The translations under genes and the position numbers were made by a program. A stretch of 64,000 nt of DNA, from positions 36,016 to 100,015 of the forward strand of contig JBAKBP010007433.1 in assembly GCA_037953745.1 (NCBI GenBank), given 5' to 3'. Below, in pieces: positions 21,395 through 31,427 of the stretch. Positions within the stretch are counted from its first letter, which is position 1. Each line of letters opens with the position of its first letter. This DNA is from Lithodes maja (Eukaryota > Arthropoda > Malacostraca > Decapoda > Lithodidae). A model generated the notes under the pieces. That model had not been told where the DNA came from. It worked only from the letters and a program-made list of their open reading frames with translations, and searched no databases.

Positions 21395-23954
21395 CTGGAT
21401 ACCGTGTTGCTACATCCATTACAGTTAGTACAAATTTATTGCCGGCACTACTGGGGGGCAATGGGCCAACCATATCGATAACTACTTTGCTGAAGGGCGG
21501 CCCAATGACAGTGATGGGTTGTAACGGGGCTCTCGGGATGACCTGATTGGGTTTCCCAACAACTTGACAAGTGTGACACTGTGACACCCATGACACGACA
21601 CTCGCCTTTAACCCAGGCCACCAGAAAAGCTTGCTCAGAGCTGCCTCCGTCTTTCGTGCCCCCAGGTGCCCTGCCAAAGGCACATCATGAGCTAATCTCA
21701 ATAAGCTCTCACGGCACACCCTCGGTACTACTAACTGGTCCACTAATCCTGACCCGCCATCCCACTTTTTCTTGGGATCCTGATGTCTCCGATACAAGAT
21801 CCCCTCGGACAAGAAAAAATCACCAGGCTGCGCATCCCCATCGCTCTCCAGTTCGACAGCACCATTACCACATGCCCTGACTTCAGGATCTTCCAGCTGC
21901 AAGGAACATATATCAGCAGGTGCGAGATTATCCAAGTTCATCTTAAATAATTTATTTCCACCTCCAATGTCCCGCTGAGCCATCCTTTCCTCACGCTGCG
22001 CATAACGATGCTGTCGCAGAGTCTCTTCCTGCCCTGCACCTGCACTAGCGGTGACAGGCCCCGGGGCCTCTCCAGACTCTAACATAGGTACCAATAATGA
22101 GTCACCAAGAAACACTGCCGGCTCAAAACTCTCCAATTGACCAACACTTCCCGTTTTCTTGTGACCTTTCCTCCGCGGTTTGATAGACTGAGGTGGTGGC
22201 TGCAAGGCTCCGGATGTCTGAGAACGCGTCACAACACACGCCATGGTTTGTACGCTATACTTCTCAACCCACTCCTGTTCCTCCCTACTAACGTCGGCCA
22301 CCTTCTCTGCAACGACCAAGGGTGAAACCTTAGAAGCAGGCACCGCAAAGTCGTTGCCGAGGAGGAGGTCGACGCCCCCAACAGGCAAGTTCTCTACAAT
22401 TCCTACATCCAGCTCCTTCGCCACACCACCCACCTCCAGCTCCATCCGCACCAGCGGGTAGGACTTCGTAGCATTGATCCCCTGAACTACCACCACCCAA
22501 GCAGCGTTAATCGGCCTACCAGTAAAGTTCTTTAACAAGGTCTGAGAAGCCCCCGTATCACGCAATAGCTTAACTCCTTGCCTTTCGCCAGCCCACCTCA
22601 CAAAACCATGCCCTCTATGACCCCCAAAGACGTCACGGACAGGGTTCGAGCCTTCCGGACTCTTGAACACAGGCTGTGTCCCACCCTCTGACGAACTACC
22701 CTTGGCAAACTCAGAAGATATAGGCGACACCCCTATGCTGCGGGCCAATGACACAACCTTGTTTGGTGGCTTGTTCGGACAAGCATTTGCAAAGTGATCC
22801 TCCTTGTGACATGCGAAGCACTCTTTACTCTTTGGTTTCCCTTGTGAGTGGGAGGTACCATTAGACTTCTTATACGGGACGGTATTTGGTTTATGTTCAG
22901 TTTTATTGTCAGTGCTAGACGGTTTTGTGTATTTATGTGTATCAAAACTCTTGGGAGGGGGAGGGGTACGATCCTTTGCACCCGACTCACTCCTAGCTGC
23001 TGCTTCGCACCCTCGAATTAATGACAGTCGGCGGTCAGCCATTTCTGCTGCCTCCTGGAGAGTTCTAGGATTTTTGTCCTTTATATTTAATGTTAAGTCC
23101 CCACCTGTGCACTTAAAGAACTGCTCCAAGAGAACCAGCTCACTCAACTCCTCAAAAGTAGCTGCCCTCTCAGAACGCAGCCAATGTCGTAGTGCATCAG
23201 ACAAGTTCCGGGCGTGTTCTAGGAAGGTACTCTCCTTGCCCTTAGTAACACCCCGAAACTTCAAGCGGTAAGTTTCTGGTTGTAACTCATAGGCCCGTAG
23301 CATAGCCTTCTTTAGCTCATCATAAACTACACAGGACTCTAAAGGTAGTGCATCATACGCTTTTAGCCCCTTTCCTAGGAGTCTTGATGAAACTAATGCT
23401 GCCCACTTTTCCTGAGGCCACTGGTGTTCCTGACACTTCTTCTCAAATCGCATAAAAAACTCAGTCACACATAATTCATCGAACACAGGAACTAGTTTAA
23501 GCAGGTGCGACAATGATTGGTCCCGATGTCTGTTACCTCCCTCAATATTTCGCCCTGTTACCTCCACTCGAGATCTCTCCAGCTCCCTGTCAGCCCGATA
23601 CCTAGTAGACTCTGCCTGCAGTTCAGCCTCTCGTATAGCTGTTCTCTCTGCAGCCTCAGCCTGCACACTAGCCTGTCTTTCGGTAGCCTCAACCTGACCT
23701 CTAGCAACCTCAGCCTGCGCACTAACCTGTCTTTCGGCGGCCTCAACCTTGGCCATCTCAAGCCGAAACAACAAATCTGGAGTCAACCCTTGAGGAGGGG
23801 AAGGTGCATTTAATGGGGAGGGTCCCTGTGATTGAATTCCACGCTGCCATTGACCATCAACTTGGGGGTATGTACTAAATTCAGGCACCCTGACGTTTGA
23901 TACGGGGGTAGAGTGGAGGGGGGGCTGGGGACCGGGGCCCACAGTCGCCTCCAC
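21264..23954 (-). pseudogene. element C Gag-protease-integrase ORF
   Basis: 896 codons. Residues 65-135 form a Glu/Ala/Arg coiled coil. The capsid region at 150-310 ends in a SCAN-like block (LRHWLRSERAATFEELSELV, LLEQFF, then EAAEMADRRL). A CCHC knuckle (C379, C382, H387, C392) is followed by the protease with D466 in RDTGAS and LLGND at 531. The integrase zinc finger is H756, H763, C793, C796, and the first two catalytic Asp are D827 (VVIDMVG) and D886 (IQSDQG). The frame is lost ten codons after D886; the rest of integrase is in the overlapping ORF ending at 20141. The order knuckle-protease-integrase, with no RT in between, is direct evidence for the Gmr1-type arrangement. Confidence 0.88.
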
Positions 23955-24213
23955 CCAGGTCTCTCCCTTCTAAACCCAATATCAAAGTCCTCAGCTGATC
24001 TTTCCTCATGCCACTTAAACGCTGGTGACCCTGAAGACCTGCCACACACTTTAAGCCATACTTATTCAGCTTCAACACCCTGGCAGCGGTAAGGGGCACC
24101 TCTAAAAATCTTCTAGCACCCTCCTCGCTATCGACTAGCCACTCCACAGGTCTTTCTCCCTCCGAGCCTGTATCGTGACCTGACCCATCACTGTGTTCTG
24201 ATGTATTAGACAT
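23881..24213 (-). pseudogene. element C Gag N-terminus
   Basis: Opens with an ATG 214 bp after the LTR and is acidic and Ser/Glu-rich. It then has a helical patch (LNKYGLKCVAGL, RKDQLRTLIL) reminiscent of SAP-like or other small DNA- or protein-binding helices, which is tentative. It is followed in another frame by the main Gag-Pol ORF, with the change around 23955-23985. This is probably a mutation or sequence error, because no structure suggests programmed shifting. Confidence 0.6.
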
Positions 24214-24406
24214 GTTTGTGTACTGCAGTAATTATCACGGTTATAGAATGTGCCTTATCTCCAATGCAAGTATGTATATACTAATGTTATTTAAAGTCTT
24301 TAATGTGTTATATTGGTTGCTCCAAAAAAAAACTCTATGTCCACTGTATTCCTCTAATCATAAGGAATCTCAAAACAAATGACCACTATATTCCTCTGTT
24401 CAGTAA

Positions 24407-24424
24407 ATCCTGGCGAGGTCGCCA
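24407..24424 (-). promoter_or_regulatory. primer-binding site of element C
   Basis: Two bases inside the 5' LTR the sense strand reads TGGCGACCTCGCCAGGAT, starting with the TGG that pairs with a tRNA CCA end. The first eight bases agree with tRNA-Arg-type sites known from mdg1/412-like elements; the rest does not prove the tRNA. Confidence 0.65.
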
Positions 24425-24426
24425 TT

Positions 24427-26323
24427 TGTTACGTCCTGGGATATATAAACACTGGGCTCTTTCTATTGGGCTAGGTATGCGGCAACAAGCAACAACGGAA
24501 AACGCTAGATCCAACCCTTATCTATAAACCCAGGCAACAAACCACCCTAAACCGTCAAGAGTCCTGCCTGGACAACGAGGTATCCTATGACTCGGTTACA
24601 GGGTGCACGCACTATAGACTGCTGATAGTCAAGCAGCTATATAAAAGATCACACAATTAAGTTGACTTAAAGCTTCAAGGAAAAGATAGATAACGGAATT
24701 AAATTGCAGAAACAATTTAATAACAAACTAGAAGAAAGTACATTTAATGTTACGTTAATTAATACAACTAATCACCCCTGCATGAAAGAAGGTGAAAGCA
24801 AACAGTCCTCAAAACATCGTACCGGTAGACAAGATGCGTGTTTCTAAACTGCATGCGGCTACTGTAGGATCTGATGCTTAGCAAAGAAAGTACGTTACGG
24901 ATTTAGAGAACTCTTCACTCATAAGCAGGAATAAATACTAGTGATAGGCCATACAGTGTATAATGGCATAGGTATAATTAAATAAAGGCAGCAACTCGCA
25001 ACATAACCACATACAGGTGTGCTTCTCACTCTTACTCAGGCAAGCCTGCTCGGACAGAGTCTCTAAGCCACACCCTGACTCACAATGCTCACAAACACGG
25101 TAAACTGTGGCACAATAACAAGCATACAGAGATCATAAACCCCTAGCTGTTAATCTGCCAGGTGGCAGAGGTCTAGCGGGAAGGATATAGGCTTCGGATA
25201 CCCGGGCTGAGCCACCTGCTCTAGCCTAGGGACGTTCCCAAGTCTGTGCGCCAAATTACTCTAATTGAAAGGGTGCTCTCTTGAGAGACTCAGATCGCAA
25301 GTATCTGACTCTCTCCTGGCGACCCTAAAACAAAAGCAAGACGTGCTAGCGCAGTGCTGAGTGGACTAGGCAAGGGCCCTCACACAACACCACACTAGAC
25401 ATACAGGGACACAGACAAGAAAATGCCCCCAGACTCCCACGGGTATCCTAGTAAAGTCGTGCGGGTCCACAGGACTCGCACCAGCAGACTTTACTTAAAG
25501 GATCGCAAAAAGCCTCCCCTCCGGTCTAGCCCCTGCTAACCTGACACAAGAACACACTAGCAAGCATGAAACCACCAAATATGAGACAACAAAAAAGCTT
25601 CCTAGGTCTCATTAACAATTACGTCTCTGCGTAAGGCCCAAAATCCTATCTAGTTATCTGAGAGCTCGTCGTTAATACAATAATAGATATAAGGTCTATC
25701 AAGGGGATGGGATAATTAAATAGATTGGTGAAGTAGTAGAAGGAAGGTATACAAAGTAAGAGAGAAAGTTTCTAAGTGGGGTTGAGAGGGATAGATATCA
25801 AAGGGGTCCGAAGGGTACGACAGTGAGGTGAGCTCTGAGTCTTGAATCTGTCTGGACCCCACCCTAGGCATACAAAATACATCCCAGGCTTGGCAACACT
25901 CAACACTGTTGCCTGGTCAAAATCCTCTACCTCATGCGTGAGTCGAAACTAAGCCTAACGTTGCAATGAAATGCATATGGCAACGCTTCAGGCTCGTCCC
26001 AAGCTGGCAAGCGAAGCAACGTCCCAAGCCGGTCTCTCTCTCCCGCTCATCTCCTCCTGCCCTCACTAGACTTACATCTTATAATTATATTATAATGAAA
26101 TAATCAACTATCGAGAATAAAATATACTAAGATGCGTTGGTTAAGAATAAGGGCAGCTTCAAGCTGTGAAACAACAGAAGAATATCCCAGACATTAGTTA
26201 CGTTGTCGTAGGATATATACTAAGGAAAAGCCTGCCGACCGGCTGCCACCAGCCGGTTTCTAAACGCCTGGGCAGCCGACGCGGGCGCATGCCCGCACGT
26301 GGCTACTATGCAGAAGCGTCACA
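24427..26323 (-). repeat. 5' LTR of element C
   Basis: 1,897 bp. It should contain the promoter and poly(A) site of the element on the minus strand. The only length differences I noted are a 4-bp indel in an AT run and a single-base indel. Confidence 0.93.
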
Positions 26324-28061
26324 ACTGGGATAGCTCTGAAGAACACTGATTATTATAGTAGCGATAGAATAGCGAGAGAGATGCAACATTGCGGCGGAGA
26401 GAGAGAGATTGCAGAGAGTTGGTGAGTGGACGGGAGTTAATGATACGAAAGGCCTTCCTTTCAACCTTGTCTAGGAGAGTGGTGTAAGAGGAACCTCCCC
26501 ACACATTTGAACAATACTCAATACAAGGGCGCACTATGCCCCTGTACAGAGCAAGAAGCTGTGTAGGGGAAAAGAACCCCCTAAGGCGGTTGAGCACACC
26601 CAGCTTCTGGGAGGCTGCCTTAGCAAGACTGGTAATATGGTCCTTCCAAATGAGAGCAGAAGAAAAAGCGACACCAACAATATTGAGAGAAGATGAAGGG
26701 CTGATTTTTGTATTGTTGAAGAATAAGGGATAGTCCGCTGGGAGATCCTGACGGGTAGATAGATGGAGAAATTGGGTTTTGGAAGCATTAAAGTTAACAA
26801 GGTTTTCTCTGCCCCAATTGGAAATAGTATTTAGATCAGAATTTAAGAGTTCTATGGCTTCATTACATTTGTCGTTGAGGGATTGCTGGCTGGGGCGTTC
26901 TGAAAAAGTAATGGAGTAGTGTAAGGTTGAGTCGTCTGCGTATGAATGGATGGGAATTAAGGTACAGTTAAGGATATCATTTATAAAAATTAGAAAGAGA
27001 ATAGGAGATAGGACAGAACCCTGAGGAACACCGGAGTTTATAGGGTGAGGAAGTGAACAATGGCCGTCCACAACCGCGGCTATGGAACGGCCGGAAAGGA
27101 AATTAGAGACAAAGGCACAGATGGAGAGATAGAAACCGAAGGAGGGTAGTTTAGAAATTAAAGATTTATGCCAGACTCTATCGAAGGCTTTCGATATGTC
27201 TAATGCAATAGAAAAAGTCTCACCGAAGTCCTGAAAGGAGGATGACCAATAGTTAGTAAGATATGAAAGAAGATCACCAGTAGAGCGACCCTTAAGGAAG
27301 CCATACTGGCGATCTGAGAGCAGATTATGAGAAGAGAAATGCTTAAGAAATTTGGAAGCAAGAATAGTTTCAAAAACTTTAAAAAGACAAGAAATGAGAG
27401 CAATTGGACGATAGTTGGAGGGTTGAGAGCGGTCACCCTTCTTTGGGACAGGTTGAACGTGAGCAAACTTCCAGCATGAAGGGAAGGAGTTAGAGGATAG
27501 ACAGAGACGAAAGAGTTTGCCTAGGCAGGGAGTCGGCACGGAAGCACAGTTTTTGAGAACAACAGGAGGAACACCGTCCGGACCGTACGTCTTATTAGTG
27601 TTAAGCCCAGAGAGGGTAGAAAGTACATCTTTAGAAGAGATTAGGATATTAGGCATAAGTAAGAGAGAGGAGGGCGGAGAGGGAGGAATAGCACCGGAAT
27701 CATCCAAGGTGGAGTTTCTAGCAAAAGTTTGAGCGAAGAGTTTAGCTTTGTCAGAGGAAGAAGTGATGGTTGTGCCATCAGAGTGGGAAAGGGGAGGGAA
27801 AGACGAGGAAGACAAATTGTTGGAGAGGTTTTTGGCTAGATGCCAGAAAGCTTGGGAAGAGCTAGAGTTGGATAGTTCAGTGCATTTATTATTGATGAAA
27901 GAGTGTTTGGCAAGTCGAAGAACAGATTTGGCTTGATCCCGGGCAGAAACATTATGAAGAATGAGAGTCTTGAGTTTTAAGGCGTCGGTACCGTTTGAAT
28001 GCTTCCTCCTTATTGCGGACAGCAGTAGAACAGGCGTGAGTAAACCAAGATTTTTTAGCAT
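26324..28061 (-). pseudogene. element B reverse transcriptase
   Basis: A 578-codon open stretch before element C. It contains the RT fingers and palm: YGPDGVPPVVLKN, the PVPKKGDRSQPSNYRPIAL motif, ISKAFDRVWHKSL, SGVPQGSVLSPILF and the catalytic HSYADDSTLH. The thumb and C-terminal region (LYRGIVRPCIEYCSNVWGG) continues to the LTR insertion after SELSQ. Its first 25 or so codons read in a shifted frame relative to the conserved linker, so a small indel lies near 27980. It is broken by insertion C. Confidence 0.85.
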
Positions 28062-28180
28062 TAGTCTGAGAGAAAGAGAATGGAATATATGCTTCCATGC
28101 CCGATAGGATTACCTCAGTATTGCGTTCAGCACTCTCCGAGGGTCCTCGGCCACGGAAGCAGAAATCATTCCATGGGAAA

Positions 28181-28975
28181 TCAAAGAAGTACTGCCGAAG
28201 AGCCTCCCAGTCGGCAGCGCCAAAAGTGCCACAAGCGCCGCCGGCTAGGAGGATCGGGTGGCCGTACTGGAGAGATAGGACAGGTGACAGAGATAAGTTT
28301 ATGGTCGGAGGAGCCCAAAGGAGAGAAAAGATTGACAGTATAAGAAGAAGGGTTAGAAGTTAGAAACAGGTCAAGAATGTTGGGCCGATCTCCGATGCGA
28401 TCCGGGATACGGGTGGGTTGCTGAACTAACTGCTCTAGGTCATTTAGGATAGAAAAGACGTAGGCTTGTTCACCAGGTGGATCAGTAGTGTGAGAGGAGA
28501 GCCATTGGCGGTGGTGAACGTTGAAATCTCCTAAGATGGAGATTTCTGAGAAAGGAGAAATGGATAGAATGTGTTCCACTGTAGAGTTTAGATAGTCAAA
28601 GAATTTGGGAAAGTTGGTAGAGTTAGGGGAACGATAGACAGCACAGAAATATTTAGTAAGAGAATGACAGGAAAGTTTGAGCCATAAATTTGAGAATTCA
28701 GAGGAGTCGAAATCGGGAAGACGAGAGCAAGTGAGTTTGTTGTGCACATATGCACAACATCCGCCTTTGGCTTTGAAACTAGGATAGAGAAAGTAGGAGG
28801 ATACAGAGAATGGGCTGCCGGATGTTGCTACAGACACCTGAGTTTCGGTGAGGAAGAGAATATCAGGTTTGTAGGAGGAGAGATGGTGCTCAACAGAGTG
28901 AAAGTTAGAGGAAAGTCCACGAATGTTGCAGAAATTAATATAAAGAGTAACAGGCCGAGGTCCAGGTAATTGTGT
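28181..28975 (-). pseudogene. element B AP-type endonuclease domain
   Basis: Starts around FCNIRGLSSNFHSVEHHL (near 28950). It contains LTETQ, ILGDFNVHH (catalytic Asp/Asn) and SSDHKLISV, the ordered motifs of LINE EEP endonucleases. The frame is lost at about 28220, next to a TTTT run where three T would keep the conserved frame. I call no internal ATG as a start, because the conserved motifs extend above the first Met at 28837. Confidence 0.8.
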
Positions 28976-29310
28976 GGGGTCGTCAGGGGATGGTCGGTCG
29001 GCTGTGGGGGCATTTATGGTCTCCCCCCCCCTGGGGACTCCGAGGCTGGGCTAGAATTCATTTTTTTTTTTTTTTGTTTTTTAAATTTTGGTGTGGAGGA
29101 ATGAAGTGTGGTGTGCATGTATAGTGTAGTGAAGTGGATAGGAGGAGGAGGTGTTTGTGAGAGCTAGCTGGATTGCTCTCAGTGTAAATGAGGCACAAAG
29201 AAAATCAGTAAGAGAGGCCAAGCAAATGAAACAGGAGTTCCAGCGACTCTTTATCACATGCCTATAACCTCACCTGGGTCTAGCCCTGATCGATTGGTGC
29301 CTACAATCTC
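28976..29310 (-). other. 5' region of element B
   Basis: Non-coding DNA upstream of the endonuclease on the minus strand, including a T-rich run on plus at 29060-29082. No ORF1 is found. Confidence 0.5.
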
Positions 29311-29978
29311 CCCACTAAAAACCAAAAAGATATAGACACGCTAGAACGAGTTCAACGTTGAGTTACCAAAATGATACCTAACCTAAAGAACAAACCATAC
29401 GAGGAGCGTCTTAGAGAATTAAATCTAGTTCTTTTAACCCAGCGCAGATTAACCCTTTCACGTTTTTATGAAGCAGAGGTTGCCAGATTAGCAATAATAA
29501 ATAGAGTTCTCTCACTCTTATAATTACCTCTCCAAAATTAGTTTTCTTCCCACAGCTAACTCAAAGACAACTGCAGAGGTTGAAGTAACTAAACTAAAGG
29601 TTTCTAAATACTCCTGATGGTAACAAAGGCTTTAAAGTATCCCTAATAGGTTCAAAATTGTGTCAACAACGTGAGAGGGTTAAGAGGCGACTTAATTCAA
29701 GTGTTCAAAATCATCAAAGGCATCGAAAATATGAACTGTAGTAAGTAGGCTACTTCACTATCGACCAATCTAACTACACGCGGGGAAACGGTTTCAAAAT
29801 TATTGGTAAATCTTTTAACTCACACGAATCTAAGAATTTCTTCTTCAATCGAGTTGTCAACTTGTGGAATGGGCTTCCCCGAGACGTTATAGACTGTAGC
29901 ACCGTTGATTCTTTTAAACTTCGCCTAGACAAATATCTAGCATCAAACCCGCGACTGACTGCGTTTGTAAATGAATAA
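29311..29978 (+). pseudogene. CR1-like ORF2 C-terminus (element A, second part)
   Basis: Continues with the residues around KDIDTLERVQR, then KMIPNLKNKPYEERLREL, and ends FVNE with a stop at 29976-29978. The coding stretch is itself interrupted by a 227-bp MITE at 29453-29679. The following 3' UTR (29979-30284) matches the UTR of the satellite-inserted copies. Confidence 0.8.
29453..29679. mobile_element. piggyBac-type MITE inside element A
   Basis: TTAA at 29449-29452 and 29680-29683 flanks 227 bp whose ends are inverted repeats (CCCTTTCACGTT and the complement of AACGTGAGAGGG). Comparison with the uninterrupted homologue at 36610-36630 shows that the coding sequence continues directly across one TTAA, so the boundaries are firm. 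Confidence 0.88.
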
Positions 29979-30289
29979 CTTTATTTTATTCCCCCCTCAA
30001 ATTCATCAAGGATTATTGCGTATAAATATTACTAAGACGTTACTCTCTTTTTCCCAGATATACGAAAGATCACTTATAAGTGTGTTAAGTTACTAAACCA
30101 TCTGTTCCTTACTAACTTCCTAATCCTGCCACGGACATTAGTTTCAGGGCAGTAGTTCCCTTTCCATTTTTCCTTTATCACTCTAAACCACTGTTTGGAC
30201 ACTTGATCCTCAGTGTTTTGGAGGACAAGCAGCCTAGAGGGGTCACTAGACCTGTTGTTGCTTGATTTCCTTTGTACTCCTGTGTACCT

Positions 30290-30709
30290 ACATTTGGGGG
30301 TAACTTGACAGAGTGGTTACCCTTTTGGGATGTGTTTAGATCCACCGTACATGAATCCAATTTGGATTATGTCCGGAAATTGTATTACCTGAAAGGGCAA
30401 ATGGAAGGAGAGGCCTTACATCTAATTGAGGGTTTCACAGTAGTAGGAGATAGCTATAATGAGGCAGTACAATTATTGCAGTCAACATACGGGGATCGGG
30501 AACATTTTAAAGTGGCTCATGTCGTCGCCTTGTTAAATTTGACAAAACCAAAACACAGGGTTGATGATTTAACTAAATTTAGAGCGGACATGGAATGCCA
30601 CACTCGATCACTGGATACACTAGGGCTGACTTCACAAGAAATGATAGTTATTATACTAAGACAGACGCTTCCTTTGACAATACTAGATAAGGTAAGTTCA
30701 TTATTTTGA
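30290..30709 (+). pseudogene. BEL/Pao Gag, central part (DUF1759-like)
   Basis: This resumes directly after the inserted element in the same phase. TFGGNLTEWLPFWDVFRSTV is the start of the DUF1759 Gag domain of Pao elements, followed by YLKGQMEGEAL and a helical segment to the end. The frame stops at 30709, while the next section continues in another frame from about 30700, so at least one small indel separates them. Confidence 0.78.
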
Positions 30710-31427
30710 TCTGGTTGAGTTTAAAACCTCGCTCAGTAAAGAAATTAGTAATATGCAGTTGAACAATGGAAGATTGAGTGTGTCAGGAGGGGGTAGGAAT
30801 GTCGAAATGAGGGGGACTGTAAGTATGACGGTGGAGCCCAAGGGGAAAAATGAGGGAACATACAAGAAACCTGCACAGACTTTATGTAAACTTTGTAATA
30901 ACAACAAACATAAATGGAGTTTCTGTGTGAAATATCAAACAAATGAGTTAAAAATCGCACAAGCAAAAAGGTTAAAGTTATGTGTAGGTTGTCTGAGTAG
31001 AGAACATGGTAAACAAGGGCAATGTACTACCACATACTTGAGGCCCTGTCGTCACAGTAAAGGACATTACTTCGATAAGTTGTGTCCTACAGTTGACAAA
31101 GGCAAAGATGACAAACCAGAGGGTACTACAACTTTGACATTAGGTAATACAAAGGACACCACTATATTGCCCATCATTAAGATTCTTATGGAAGGTAGTG
31201 ACAGAGACAAGGTTTGTCGGGGGCTTTTCGACCAGGGGTCTCAACGGTCCTTTATAAAGAGGTCCATGCTAATGGGGCTTAAGCACCGAATCGTAGGAGC
31301 TGAGACTCTTCGATTGCAGGGCTTTACTGACAACCAAGACTACGAAATAGCGGAGGTTTCCTACTTTTACCGTAAACAATATAGGTTTGAGTCCCGAAGG
31401 GAAGAAGGAAAACCTAATATTTATTAG
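30710..31427 (+). pseudogene. BEL/Pao Gag C-terminus and protease start
   Basis: Open in a different frame from the preceding Gag part. Cys/His clusters (LCKLCNNNKHKWSFC, LCVGCLSREHG) form the zinc-binding region. They are followed by RGLFDQGSQRSFI, the DUF1758 aspartic-protease motif of Pao elements with the catalytic Asp. The ORF ends at 31427, within the protease domain. No reverse transcriptase follows, so the element is truncated here or the rest has been lost. Confidence 0.75.

Larger units (their letters stand above)
16901..26323 (-). mobile_element. Gmr1-like Ty3/gypsy LTR retrotransposon C
   Basis: A 9.4-kb element with LTRs of 1,894 and 1,897 bp, TG...CA ends (TGTGACG...CGTAACA on the sense strand) and a 4-bp target duplication ACTG (16897-16900 and 26324-26327). 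On the minus strand the order is LTR, PBS, Gag, protease, integrase, RT, RNase H, polypurine tract, LTR. Integrase precedes RT, the hallmark of the Gmr1 group. The LTRs differ at about 20 positions by eye (about 1%), so insertion was fairly recent, yet the coding part has at least four frame breaks. No envelope ORF is present. Confidence 0.92.
16561..29310 (-). mobile_element. jockey-type non-LTR element B, inserted in element A
   Basis: Minus-strand element: endonuclease (about 28975-28230), reverse transcriptase (28061-26324) and C-terminus (16900-16670), ending in an A-rich tail (16590-16561). It is split by LTR element C. No ORF1/Gag is present; only about 330 bp lie upstream of the endonuclease, so it is 5'-truncated or of a type lacking ORF1. 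The right border is approximate. GGTGCC..TAC words on both sides may be remnants of the target duplication. The translation resembles reverse transcriptases common in decapod genomes. Confidence 0.8.
15995..30284 (+). mobile_element. CR1-like element A, 5'-truncated, inserted in BEL gag
   Basis: Its own sequence is 15995-16560 and about 29311-30284. It begins inside the reverse transcriptase and ends with a short TTTGTACTCC tail, the 3' terminus shared with the copies at 36119 and 48111. Many substitutions and stops relative to those copies show it is older. It hosts element B at 16560/16561 and a TTAA MITE at 29453-29679. Confidence 0.82.
15177..31427 (+). mobile_element. BEL/Pao LTR retrotransposon relic, split by nested insertions
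   Basis: The outermost layer of the nest. Its own sequence is 15177-15994 and 30290-31427; everything between is inserted. It preserves a leader, gag and the protease start, but reverse transcriptase, RNase H, integrase and the 3' LTR are absent. At the split the Gag frame resumes exactly in phase: a Pro codon at 15992-15994 is followed by the Thr codon at 30290. The word TACCT flanks the insertion on both sides and is its likely target duplication. Confidence 0.8.

Noticed and set aside
16901..26323. Endogenous retrovirus with an envelope gene
   Set aside because: No ORF lies between RNase H and the 3' LTR, so it is an LTR retrotransposon without env.
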